NCBI RefSeq assembly: GCF_001686985.1
Contig: NZ_CP015318.1
Location: 1,114,001-1,178,000, forward strand
Length of the DNA stretch: 64,000 nt
Direction: 5' to 3'
From: Mesorhizobium amorphae CCNWGS0123
GTDB lineage: Bacteria; Pseudomonadota; Alphaproteobacteria; Rhizobiales; Rhizobiaceae
The notes under the pieces are model-generated. The model was not told the DNA's origin, did not search any database, and worked only from the letters and a program-made list of their open reading frames with translations. Numbering within the stretch: position 1 is the stretch's first letter; every line of letters begins with the position of its first letter. The position numbers and the translations under genes were made by a program. Positions 39,698 through 49,317 of the stretch are shown here, piece by piece.

Positions 39698-41125
39698 GTA
39701 GAGCGCCGTCGTCACCGGTTAGCGCTTCTAACTCCTGCCCTCGCAATGCTCCCCACCCCAGCCTTCGCGCACGCTTCCGACCGCGGCCATGTACTTCTTC
39801 TCCCGACTGGCTACTACGTCGCCGGCGGCGCGCTCGCCGTTGCCGTCAGCTTCCTCGTCCTGGCCCTGTTGCAGCCGGACGCCCTCGATCGCTTCTGGCG
39901 CCGGCGCCTGCCGCTCTTCGCCTTCGGCAACAGTTTTCGCACGATCACCAGCCTGATCTCCTTTGCCGGCTTCGCAATCCTCATCGCCGCCGGCCTGTCC
40001 GGCAGCCGCGATCCGCTCTCCAACCCGCTGCCCCTCGTCATATGGACGCTGCTGTGGGTGGGTTTGGCCATGTTGCAGGGGCTGCTCGGCGACCTCTGGT
40101 CGTGGCTCAATCCCTGGTATGGGCCATGGCGCATCATCAGTCGCCTGATCGGGCGCGAAGACGAGGCGCAGGAAACGCGCCTGCCCGCATGGCTCGGCTG
40201 CTGGCCGGCCGTCATCCTGTTCTTCGCCTACGCCTGGTTCGAGCTGATCGATCCGGCGCCCGACGATCCGGCGCGGCTGGCATTTGCCGCCGGCCTCTAC
40301 TGGCTGCTGACCTTCATCGCCATGCTTGTTTTCGGCTATCGCGCCTGGAGCCGCCGCTGTGAGTTCCTGACGGTCTTCTTCGCTATGGTGGCGCGTTTCG
40401 CCATCCTTGAGCGCAATAAAGTCGAGCGTGATGAAGACGGCCGGCTCAATCTCTGCTGGCCCGGCGCCAAGCTGCGCGCGGCCGAGCCGCTGCCGGCAAG
40501 CGGCATCGCCTTCTTGCTGCTAGCCCTCTCATCGGTGTCTTTCGACGGCCTGTCCAAAACCTTTTTCTGGCTCGGCCTGTTCGGCATCAATCCGCTCGAA
40601 TATCCGGGCCGCACCGCGATGATCGGCGTCGGCAGTTTCGGCCTCGTGCTGACATTCGTGCTGCTGGCAGCGGCATTCCTGCTTGCCGTCGTGCTCGGCC
40701 AGCGCCTTGCCGCCAGCCGGCATCCTCTTGGCGAGACAGCCGGCCTGCTGGTCTGGTCGATCGTGCCGATCGCGCTCGCCTATCATGTAGCCCACTATCT
40801 GACGGCGCTGCTGGTCGACGGCCAGTATGCGATTGCCGCCCTGTCGGACCCGTTTGCGCTCGGCTGGAACCTCTTTGGCACCTCGGACATGCAGATCGAA
40901 GCTGGCGTCGTTGCCGGTGCCGACGCGGCCTGGTGGCTGTGGAATCTGCAGGCTGGGATCATCATCGCCGGCCATATGCTCGCAGTGCTCGTCGCCCACG
41001 GTCTCGCCTGGCGGCTGCACCCGGTTCCGTCGCGTGCGGCACTCAGCCAATTGCCGCTCACCGTGCTGATGATCGCCTATACCGTCTTCGGCCTTTGGCT
41101 GCTTGCCACGCCGACAGCGGGATGA
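39671..41125 (+). CDS. Polytopic membrane protein of unknown function
   Basis: From the chosen start 484 residues: basic ERRRHR, hydrophobic LALLTPALAMLPTP and AFAHA form a signal peptide, then the protein continues with about eleven membrane segments. The frame is open back to 39446, where it would overlap the pncB stop, but that part runs through an inverted repeat and is unlikely to be coding. The start at 39671 lies inside the right repeat arm behind GGGGGAG; 39746 is the alternative. It vaguely recalls membrane proteins annotated as fenitrothion hydrolases, a weak impression only. Function unknown. Confidence 0.6.
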   Translation: MSGRTEGGAVERRRHRLALLTPALAMLPTPAFAHASDRGHVLLLPTGYYVAGGALAVAVSFLVLALLQPDALDRFWRRRLPLFAFGNSFRTITSLISFAGFAILIAAGLSGSRDPLSNPLPLVIWTLLWVGLAMLQGLLGDLWSWLNPWYGPWRIISRLIGREDEAQETRLPAWLGCWPAVILFFAYAWFELIDPAPDDPARLAFAAGLYWLLTFIAMLVFGYRAWSRRCEFLTVFFAMVARFAILERNKVERDEDGRLNLCWPGAKLRAAEPLPASGIAFLLLALSSVSFDGLSKTFFWLGLFGINPLEYPGRTAMIGVGSFGLVLTFVLLAAAFLLAVVLGQRLAASRHPLGETAGLLVWSIVPIALAYHVAHYLTALLVDGQYAIAALSDPFALGWNLFGTSDMQIEAGVVAGADAAWWLWNLQAGIIIAGHMLAVLVAHGLAWRLHPVPSRAALSQLPLTVLMIAYTVFGLWLLATPTAG

Positions 41126-41275
41126 CACAAGGCGACCACATCCCTTTGGGCAAAGCTCGCTTGCCACGTCGCGGCTTTGGTGATTTAGTTTGTACACATG
41201 CAATTTTGGTCCTCCTGCTAGGAGTGACCTGCCTCGTTACAGCCATTGGTCAAAACTCAAAAAAGGGGAACTGCC

Positions 41276-42580
41276 GTGACTGACAAGAATGGGTTTTTCG
41301 ATCTCTCCAAAAGCACTCTTAGCCGCCGCACCGCACTGAAGGGCCTCGCCGCCGGGGCCGGCCTCGCGGTCGCTCCGGGCTTCGTCCGCTACAGCCAGGC
41401 GCAGAGCTCGGCACCGGTCAAGATCGGCTTCCAGTCGCACCGCACCGGCATCGGCGCCGCCTATGGCCGCTGGTACGAGAAGACCACCGCTGCCGCCGTC
41501 AAGGCGATCAACGATGCCGGCGGCATCAACGGCCGCCCGGTCGAGGTGGTGATCGAGGACGACGGCACCGATCCCGCCCGCGGCGCCGAAGTGGTCGGCA
41601 AGTTTGCTACCCAGCACAAGACCGACATCGTCTTCGGCACGCTGTTCTCGCATGTCGTCATCGGCTCGGCGCCCGCTGCCGGCGAGGCCAAGATTCCCTA
41701 TTTCGTGGTCAGCGAAGGCCATCACGTCGCTTCGACCAAGCTCAACCGCTACGTCTTCCAGCCCGGCATCACCGACGTGAAGAGCCAGATCCAGTCGATG
41801 GCGCCATGGATCGCGGCCAATGCCGGCAAGAAGGTAACGCAGATCTTCCCCGACTTCGCCTTCGGCTACGACCACCGCGACTACCTGCCGCCGGCGCTGA
41901 AGGCTCAAGGCGCGGACGTCATCGCCCAGATAGCGATTCCGCCTACGGAATCCTCCTTCACCAAATACTTCCCGCAGATTCCGGCAGAAACCGAGGTGAT
42001 TTACCACGTCATGGTCGGTCCGGCGGTGCTCACCTTCGTCAAGGAGCTCGGCGAATTCTACGGCTCCAACCGGCCGCAGCTGTTCGGCTTCATGGATTCG
42101 TTGGAAGCCACTGACATCAACAGCCCCGGGCTGGAATTCCTCGACGGCAGCCATTTCTGGGAAGGCTCGCCGCGCTATGCGCAGCCGGACGATTCCGCCG
42201 CGCAGAAGGCCTACCGCGCTGCCGTCGGCATCGACGACAATGGTGCGGCTGTCGGCGATCCCAAGGATGTCTCCACCGCGTCGCACATGTTCGGCTGCTG
42301 GGAAACGCTCTACGTCGTCAAGAAGGCGATGGAAGATGCCGGCTACAAAGGTCCGGAAGATCGCGCCAAGTTGGTTGAGGCGACCGAGGCGCTGACCGAG
42401 TTCGCCGAGGGACCCGAGCACCCGCAGGGGCCGAAAACCTTCAACGGCAAGATCCACCAGTGTTTTGGTATCCAGAACATCTCCAAGGTCGAAGGCGGCA
42501 AGCTGAAGGTCGTCCACAAGACCAAGATCGAGGACGGTCTTTACGAGCCGGAGGGGGATTACACGACGCAGGCGCTGTGA
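41276..42580 (+). CDS. ABC transporter substrate-binding protein, Leu/amide type
   Basis: 434 residues. A twin-arginine-type signal (STLSRRTALKGLAAGAGLAVAPGFVRYSQAQ) precedes a type I periplasmic binding fold: VKIGFQSHRTGIGAAYGRWYEKTTAAAVKAINDAGGINGRPVEVVIEDDGTDP. This fold takes branched-chain amino acids, amides, urea or aromatic acids. A GTG behind AAAAGGGGAA is the start. It heads a five-gene importer; the nearby catabolic operon makes an N-heterocyclic or aromatic acid ligand plausible. Confidence 0.88.
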   Translation: MTDKNGFFDLSKSTLSRRTALKGLAAGAGLAVAPGFVRYSQAQSSAPVKIGFQSHRTGIGAAYGRWYEKTTAAAVKAINDAGGINGRPVEVVIEDDGTDPARGAEVVGKFATQHKTDIVFGTLFSHVVIGSAPAAGEAKIPYFVVSEGHHVASTKLNRYVFQPGITDVKSQIQSMAPWIAANAGKKVTQIFPDFAFGYDHRDYLPPALKAQGADVIAQIAIPPTESSFTKYFPQIPAETEVIYHVMVGPAVLTFVKELGEFYGSNRPQLFGFMDSLEATDINSPGLEFLDGSHFWEGSPRYAQPDDSAAQKAYRAAVGIDDNGAAVGDPKDVSTASHMFGCWETLYVVKKAMEDAGYKGPEDRAKLVEATEALTEFAEGPEHPQGPKTFNGKIHQCFGIQNISKVEGGKLKVVHKTKIEDGLYEPEGDYTTQAL

Positions 42581-42738
42581 GGCGCCTTACCCTCCCCCTC
42601 GAGGGGGAGGGTCGGCGAACAGGTTTCGCATTTTGCGAAGCCTGTGAGACGGGGTGGGGGCTGCGACGGCCCATGCCCCACCCCCCACCCGACCGCTGCG
42701 CGGTCACCCTCCCCACGAGGGGGAGGGTAAAGGGCGCC
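42581..42738. repeat. GC-rich inverted repeat between binding protein and permease
   Basis: Left arm GGCGCCTTACCCTCCCCCTC (42581-42600) is complemented by 42717-42738; inner GGGTGGGGG and CCCCACCCCCCACCC segments also pair. The element begins directly after the stop of the binding-protein gene and its right end supplies the AAGGG ribosome site of the permease gene. Confidence 0.8.
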
Positions 42739-42742
42739 CTGA

Positions 42743-43624
42743 ATGCACTTCGGACCCCATCTCCTCCTCGCTGCCCTCGAAGGCCTCGTTACCTCCGCCG
42801 TGCTGGCGCTGACGGCGCTTGGCCTGTCGCTGGTGTTCGGCGTCATGCGCGTCGTCAATGTCGCCCATGGCGAGTTCTTCATGCTGGGCGCGGTGCTGGC
42901 CTGGGCGATCTCGACGGCAATCTCGGGCCACCCGGCGATCGGCTTCCTGGCCGCGCTGGTGCTGGCGCCATTGATCGTCGGCGCCATAGCACTGGTCGCC
43001 GAACGACTGGTGCTGCGCCGGCTCAATTACAATCCGGAAGCCACCATCGTCGCCACCATCGGCATGCTCTACATCATCCAGCAGCTGGCGCTGACCTTCT
43101 ACGGTCCGGAGGCGCGCCCGGTGGAGCCGCCTTTCAGCTACCGCATCCTTCTGCCGTGGTTCGGCTATTCCGGCTACAAGCTGTCTGTCATCGCGACCTC
43201 GGCACTTCTGCTCGTCGCCACATGGCTGGTGCTGACACGCACGAAGATCGGCCTTGTCATGCGCGCCACGCAGTATGACAGCGAGACGGCGCAGGCTTTC
43301 GGCATTCCGGTCGACCGCGTCTATGGCGGCGTCTTCGCGCTCGGCGCCATGCTGGCGGCCATCGCCGCGGTGCTGATCGTGCCGATCAGCCAGGCGCATT
43401 ACCTGATGGGTCAGGATCCGCTGCTGCTATCCTTCATCGTCGTCATCATCGGCGGCCTCGGCTCGCTGCGCGGCACCGTCGTCGCCGCCGTGCTGATCGG
43501 CCTGTCGGACGGCATCATCTCGGTGTTCTTCTCGCCGACGCTGGCCAAGATCATCGCCACTTTCCTGGTCGCCATGGTGCTGGTGTTCCGGCCGCACGGC
43601 CTGTTCGGGACGGCATCGCGATGA
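42743..43624 (+). CDS. Branched-chain type ABC permease, LivH-like
   Basis: 293 residues, eight or so membrane segments, with the LivH signature LGLSLVFGVMRVVNVAHGEFFMLGA and MRATQYDSETAQAFGIPVDRVYGGVFALGAMLA. It is one half of the importer channel. The stop overlaps the LivM-like start in an ATGA. Confidence 0.92.
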   Translation: MHFGPHLLLAALEGLVTSAVLALTALGLSLVFGVMRVVNVAHGEFFMLGAVLAWAISTAISGHPAIGFLAALVLAPLIVGAIALVAERLVLRRLNYNPEATIVATIGMLYIIQQLALTFYGPEARPVEPPFSYRILLPWFGYSGYKLSVIATSALLLVATWLVLTRTKIGLVMRATQYDSETAQAFGIPVDRVYGGVFALGAMLAAIAAVLIVPISQAHYLMGQDPLLLSFIVVIIGGLGSLRGTVVAAVLIGLSDGIISVFFSPTLAKIIATFLVAMVLVFRPHGLFGTASR

Positions 43625-44579
43625 CCGAAGCTTCGCCGGCAAAGCCCTATGCGCTGCATCTCGGCGTCATCGCCCTGCTCTTTGCGCTCAGCTTCGTCCT
43701 GCCGGACTATCACCACGGCCTGCTTGCCCGCATCATGGTGCTGGCGGTCTTCGCCATGGGCTACAACATGCTGTTCGGCTATGTCGGGCTGCTCAGCCTC
43801 GGCCACGCCATGTTCTTTTCCGCTGGGCTCTATGGCGCCGGGCTGACCGTCTATCATCTGGGATGGAACGTGCCGGCCGCCTTCGCCGCCGGCCTTGCCT
43901 GCGGGGCGCTGCTGGCGCTGGTGATCGGACTGCTGGCGCTGCGCACCACGGGTGTCGCCTTCATGATCGTCACCATGATGTTCGCGCAGGTGTTTTATCT
44001 CGTCATCCTCTATTTCGCGTCATGGACCGGCGGTGACCAGGGTTTGGTCGTTCAGCAAGCGGCGCGCGTCCTTGTCCTCGGCTCAGCGTCGCTCGACCTG
44101 ACCAACCCGACCGTGCGCTACATGAGCGCGCTGGCATTGTTTTCGATCGTGCTGCTCATCACGCTTGCCATCGTTCGCTCCAGATATGGCCGCGTGCTGG
44201 TTGCCATCCGCGAGAACGAGGAGCGGACGAAGATGCTGGGCTACGACACCTTCTCCAACAAGCTCATCGCGGTCGTCGTCTCCGGCACCATCTGCGCGGC
44301 CTCTGGCGCCGCCTATGCGCTGCTGTTCGGCTATGTCGGCTCGAGCTTCGCCTCGGTACAGTATTCCATCCTGCCGCTGCTCTGGGTGCTCTTGGGCGGT
44401 GCCGCCACCACGCTCGGTCCGTTGATCGGTACGCTGTTCATGTACTATGTCATCGACATCACCAGCGGCTTTACCTCCGCCTATCTGCTGATCGTCGGCA
44501 TCGCGCTCATCTTGCTGGTGCTGTTCTTCCCGAAAGGCATTCTGGGCAGCATACGCCAGCGCTGGCTTGGGTGGCTGCC

Positions 44580-44583
<4 letters not shown>
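43621..44583 (+). CDS. Branched-chain type ABC permease, LivM-like
   Basis: 320 residues, LivM signature ALSFVLPDYHHGLLARIMVLAVFAMGYNMLFGYVGLLSLGHAMFF and RSRYGRVLVAIRENEERTKMLGYD. It overlaps both neighbours by four bases. With the LivH-like protein it forms the membrane channel. Confidence 0.92.
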
Positions 44584-45301
<718 letters not shown>

Positions 45302-45305
<4 letters not shown>

Positions 45306-46021
45306 CCGAAACACCGCCTGAGGCGCTGACCATCTCCGGGCTCGACTGCTTCTACGGCGAAGTCCAGGTGCTCTACGGTCTCGACCTCGTGTTGAACAAG
45401 GGCGAGGTGCTGTGCCTGTTCGGCCGCAACGGCGCCGGCAAGACGACGACGCTGAAGGCGATCATGGGCCTGGTACCGGCAAGCGCCGGTTCGATCAGGC
45501 TCGACGGCACGGAATTGACCGGCCTGCCGGCGCATGAGGTGCCGAAAGCTGGCGTCGCCTATGTCCCGCAAGGCCGGCGGTTGTTTGCCGAGATGACGGT
45601 GGCCGAAAACATCGAGATCGGCCTGATGGCGCGCGCCAAGGGAAAGGCGACCCGCGAGAACGTGCTCGATCTCTTCCCGCTGCTGCGCCAGCGGTTGAGA
45701 CAACGCTCCGGTACCTTGTCCGGCGGCGAGCAGCAGATGCTGGCCATGGCCCGCGCGCTGTGTCTCGAACCGCAGGTGCTGCTGCTGGACGAGCCGACCG
45801 AAGGGTTGATGCCGTCGATGATTGCAAAGATCCGCGAGACGGTGGCCAAGCTGCGCGAGCTCGGCGTCTCGACCATCCTGGTCGAGCAGCGCGTCGATGC
45901 CGTGCTGTCGGTCGCCGACCGCGTCTGCTTCATCGAAAATGGCCGCAACCGCGAGACCGTCGATGTAGAAGAGCTGCGCGCCGATCCTTCGGCCGTCCGG
46001 CGCTATGTCGGCGTTGGCTGA
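45302..46021 (+). CDS. Branched-chain type ABC ATPase, LivF-like
   Basis: 239 residues. Walker A GRNGAGKTT, Q-loop VPQGRRLFAEMTVAENIEIGL, signature LSGGEQQMLAMARAL, Walker B VLLLDEPTEGLMP and switch region VEQRVD. The switch position carries Gln-Arg rather than His, as in many LivF proteins. It is the last gene of the importer and is convergent with the antiporter gene, sharing the region around the two stops. Confidence 0.93.
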
Positions 46022-47473
46022 TCAGCCAAAGAATAGAAAGCCGGCGATCAGGAATGTCGGGATCAGCACCAGCCCCGACCACGCCATGTAGCCGAAGAAG
46101 CCCGGCATCTTGACGCCGCGATGCCTGGCAATGGCAAAGACCATGAAGTTCGGCGCGTTGCCGATATAGGTGTTGGCGCCCATGAAAACGGCGCCGGCCG
46201 AGATCGCCGCCAGCGTCGAAACGGCTTCAGTCATCAGATGCTGTGCATCGCCGCCGGCGAGTTCGAAGAACACCAGATAGGTTGGCGCGTTGTCGAGGAA
46301 CGACGACAGCGCCCCGGTCAACCAGAAATAGGCGAGGTCGTTGGGCTGGCCCGTGGGCGAGGTGACGAGCGCGACCAGCGGTGCAAGCGCGCCCGCATGG
46401 CCGGCCCTGAGGATGGCGATGACCGGCACGATGCAGATGAAGATGCCGGCAAACAATTTTGCGACTTCGGCGATCGGACCCCAGGTGAAGCCGTTCGCCT
46501 CGCGATGGCTCTTGTATGAGACGCGAAGCGACAGGAAGGCCAGCGCCAGGATGATGGCGTCGCGCACCAGGTTCTGCAGCTCGAGCCCGATGCCTAGGAT
46601 GGAAAGGCTGATACCCGGCTTCCAGCTGGCGGAAAGCAGGATCGCGCCGATCACACCGGCCAGCAGCGGCAGGTTGGCCAGGCCGCGAAGCCGCACAGTC
46701 GCATCCGGCGTCGGATCCTTGATCTTCGGCGCGCCGCCTTCGCGGCGGTGCAGGACGATGTCGATCGCCAGAAAGACGATCAGCACCAGGCCGCCGACGA
46801 ACAGCGTCACGCGCCAGAGATTGGTCGTCGTCCAGAAGAAATCGACGCCGCGCAGGAAGCCGACGAACAATGGTGGATCGCCAAGCGGCGTCAGCGAGCC
46901 GCCGATGTTGGAGACCAGGAAGATGAAGAAGATGACGACATGGGCGTTGAACGGCCGGTTGTCATTGGCGCGCAGGATCGGCCGGATCAGGATCATCGAG
47001 GCGCCGGTGGTGCCGATTACCGAGGCGAGGATGGCGCCGATCAGCAGCAGCATGGCATTGACCTGGGGCGTACCATGGATGTTGCCCGCAAGCAGGATGC
47101 CGCCGGAGATCGTGTAGAGCGCAAACAAAAGGATGATGAAGGACATGTATTCGGTGAGCAGCGTGTGCAGCACCGCTTCGCTCGCCAGGGGGATATCGAA
47201 TGCGATCGCCAGCGGCACCACCACCAGCGCCGCCCACAGTGCGGTGATCTTGCCATAGTGGTGTTCCCAGATGTGATGGAAGAGCAGCGGCCCGGTGGCG
47301 ATCGACAGCAGCAGGCCGACAAAGGGCAGCGCCCACCAAAGCGACATGGTCGCGCCGGACAATTCGTGGGCTTCCGCCGCGAAGGCCAGTCCCGGAAACA
47401 GGAGGACGGCGACTGCCAAGGTGCCAGCCGCCAAAACCGTGGATAATTGTTTGAAGCCCCCCCGGTGCCCCAC
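46022..47473 (-). CDS. Ion-transporter superfamily protein, NhaD/citrate-type sodium:proton antiporter
   Basis: 483 residues, signal-like first segment ending AFA, then about twelve membrane segments. FIFLVSNIGGSLTPLGDPPLFVGFLRG and FLDNAPTYLVFFELAGGDAQ are the paired signatures of the NhaD/ArsB branch, which bind sodium. The start is a GTG, three bases after the nicotinamidase stop; a TTG about 20 codons in is an alternative. Co-expression with pncA is likely, though the biochemical link is not evident. Confidence 0.85.
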   Translation of the reverse strand: MGHRGGFKQLSTVLAAGTLAVAVLLFPGLAFAAEAHELSGATMSLWWALPFVGLLLSIATGPLLFHHIWEHHYGKITALWAALVVVPLAIAFDIPLASEAVLHTLLTEYMSFIILLFALYTISGGILLAGNIHGTPQVNAMLLLIGAILASVIGTTGASMILIRPILRANDNRPFNAHVVIFFIFLVSNIGGSLTPLGDPPLFVGFLRGVDFFWTTTNLWRVTLFVGGLVLIVFLAIDIVLHRREGGAPKIKDPTPDATVRLRGLANLPLLAGVIGAILLSASWKPGISLSILGIGLELQNLVRDAIILALAFLSLRVSYKSHREANGFTWGPIAEVAKLFAGIFICIVPVIAILRAGHAGALAPLVALVTSPTGQPNDLAYFWLTGALSSFLDNAPTYLVFFELAGGDAQHLMTEAVSTLAAISAGAVFMGANTYIGNAPNFMVFAIARHRGVKMPGFFGYMAWSGLVLIPTFLIAGFLFFG

Positions 47474-47476
47474 GGT

Positions 47477-48091
47477 CTAGTCCGACGCCTGGTCTTCGAG
47501 CACCACGCCGGCCTCGCGCATCCGCTTCAGCATGGCCTCGACTGAGCCGTTGAGGTCGATGCCGCGGCAGGCGTCGAGCCGCACCGTGGTCGCAAAACCT
47601 TGCTTGACCGCATCGAGCGCCGAAAAGGCGACGCAGAAATCGGTCGCCAGGCCCACCAGGGTCACGGTGTCGATGCCGCGCTCGCGCAGATAGCCGGCGA
47701 GACCCGTCGGCGTCTTGTGGTCGTTCTCGAAAAAGGCCGAATAGCTGTCGATGGCCGGGCGGAAACCCTTGCGGATCACCAACTCGGCCTTCGTCCAGGC
47801 CAGTCCCGAGTGGAAATCGGACCCCAGGCTGCCCTGGATGCAATGGTCCGGCCACAGTGTCTGCGGCCCGTAGGGCATATCGATCATCGTGAAGGGCTGC
47901 GAGCCCGGATGGCTGGAGGCAAAGCTCGAATGGCCGGCGGGGTGCCAGTCCTGCGTCAGCACGACATGCTCGGTTCGCCGGATCAGATCGTTGACCAAAG
48001 GCACGATCTCGTCGCCGCCGTTGACCGCCAGCGCGCCGCCCGGGCAGAAGTCGTTTTGCAGGTCGATGACAACAAGCGCTTCGTCGGCCAT
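47477..48091 (-). CDS. pncA: Nicotinamidase PncA
   Basis: 204 residues, cysteine hydrolase fold. The catalytic triad Asp10 (VIDLQNDF), Lys108 (VIRKG) and Cys153 (GLATDFCVAF) is complete, and DWHPAGHSSF carries the metal ligands. It converts nicotinamide to nicotinate and ammonia. A GGAGG site fixes the start. It is divergent from the molybdenum hydroxylase operon: its product nicotinate is the presumed substrate of that operon and of PncB. Confidence 0.95.
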   Translation of the reverse strand: MADEALVVIDLQNDFCPGGALAVNGGDEIVPLVNDLIRRTEHVVLTQDWHPAGHSSFASSHPGSQPFTMIDMPYGPQTLWPDHCIQGSLGSDFHSGLAWTKAELVIRKGFRPAIDSYSAFFENDHKTPTGLAGYLRERGIDTVTLVGLATDFCVAFSALDAVKQGFATTVRLDACRGIDLNGSVEAMLKRMREAGVVLEDQASD

Positions 48092-48241
48092 GGGGCCTCC
48101 TTCTTCTCTGTCTCGGCTCAGGCTCCACCGCCGACGCGACCGGACGCAGAAACTTGACCAGATGGCCGGCGGCGTCAACCTCCAGCGCCATAACAATTGC
48201 GTGGCGGCCCGCAAGACGCGGGCAGGGTGCAAACTCTGGCT

Positions 48242-48282
48242 TTGACAATTCCTGTCGGCTTGATATCATTTGCATACGAATG
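48242..48282 (+). promoter_or_regulatory. Strong promoter with overlapping MarR-like operator
   Basis: TTGACA (48242-48247) and TATCAT (48264-48269) with a 16-base spacer match the sigma70 consensus in 11 of 12 positions. CATTTGCATACGAATG (48267-48282) follows at the expected start of transcription: its outer CATT/AATG is symmetric around a TGCATACG core, a shape common in MarR operators. A MarR gene closes the operon. Confidence 0.6.
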
Positions 48283-48376
48283 AATTTGACCGGTCCGGAC
48301 GCCGGCAGGATCCGTCGGGAGGCCTCTTCGAGGCGGCTCTTTTCTGGGAAGGTCCCTTTGTTTTGGAAGGTAGGGC

Positions 48377-49237
48377 GTGATCCGTTACGCGAAACCCACC
48401 ACGGTCGACGAGGCGCTCGCTTTGCTTGGCGAGGATCGCTGGCGCATTCTTGCCGGCGGCACGGACTTCTATCCGGCGCAAGGCAGCAAACCTTTTCGCG
48501 ACAATGTCCTCGACATTAACGGTCTGGCCGCGTTGCGCGGCATTGTCGAGACTGACACTCACTGGCTGATCGGCGCGCGCACCACCTGGACCGATCTTAT
48601 CCGATATCCTCTGCCGGCCGCCTTCGATGCCTTGAAGCAGGCCGCGCGTGAAGTCGGCTCCGTGCAGATCCAGAACGTCGCCTCCATTGCCGGCAATCTT
48701 TGCAACGCCTCGCCGGCCGCCGACGGCGTGCCGGGATTGCTGGTGCTCGATGCCGAGGTCGAACTGCGCTCGGCACAAGCGACACGTCATTTGCCGCTGC
48801 AGGAATTCATCCTCGGCAATCGTCGCACGGTCTTGCTGCCGGGCGAGATGGTCACCGCCATTCGCATCCCGAAACCCGCTGCTATCGGCTCATCCACCTT
48901 CGTAAAGCTTGGCGCGAGGCGCTATCTCGTCATCTCCATCGCCATGGTGGCGGCGCGCCTCGCTGTCGAGAATGGCATCGTCAGTGAAGCCGCCATCGCC
49001 GTCGGTTCCTGCTCGGCGGTCGCCAAACGTCTGACCGGCGTCGAAGCCGCCTTGCGTGCCCAGCCCGCGAACCATGCCCTCGCGGCTGCGGTGCAGTCCG
49101 CTCCGATGGACGAGCTTTCACCGATCGGCGATGTCCGCGGCAGCGCCGAATATCGGCAGGACGCGGCGCGCGAGATCGTCGCCCGCGCCGTGCTTGGCGC
49201 CATCGACCATTCAGCCGGCGGCAAGGTGGCGGCATGA
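48377..49237 (+). CDS. Molybdenum hydroxylase FAD-binding subunit (CoxM/XdhB-like)
   Basis: 286 residues. FAD motifs [10 protein letters not shown] near residue 27 and [24 protein letters not shown] near 105-128, then the CO dehydrogenase flavoprotein C-terminal domain. It carries electrons from the 2Fe-2S clusters of the partner subunit to an acceptor. The start is a GTG behind GGAAGG. Its stop overlaps the next gene's ATG. It is the first gene of the putative heterocycle operon. Confidence 0.9.
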   Translation: MIRYAKPTTVDEALALLGEDRWRILAGGTDFYPAQGSKPFRDNVLDINGLAALRGIVETDTHWLIGARTTWTDLIRYPLPAAFDALKQAAREVGSVQIQNVASIAGNLCNASPAADGVPGLLVLDAEVELRSAQATRHLPLQEFILGNRRTVLLPGEMVTAIRIPKPAAIGSSTFVKLGARRYLVISIAMVAARLAVENGIVSEAAIAVGSCSAVAKRLTGVEAALRAQPANHALAAAVQSAPMDELSPIGDVRGSAEYRQDAAREIVARAVLGAIDHSAGGKVAA

Positions 49238-49317
49238 GCAAAGCTCAGCCTAACATGAATAAAGCTCAGCCTGGCATGAGCGAGGCTCAGCCTGGCATGA
49301 GCGAGGCTCAGCCCGGG
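49234..49317 (+). repeat. Four tandem 21-bp units at the start of the hydroxylase gene
   Basis: Units of 21 bases begin at 49234, 49255, 49276 and 49297, each opening with ATG and encoding [21 protein letters not shown] and MSEAQPG. Units 3 and 4 differ at two positions. The conserved domain begins at a fifth ATG (49318). Only the first ATG has a good ribosome site and the operon-style overlap. Confidence 0.95.
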
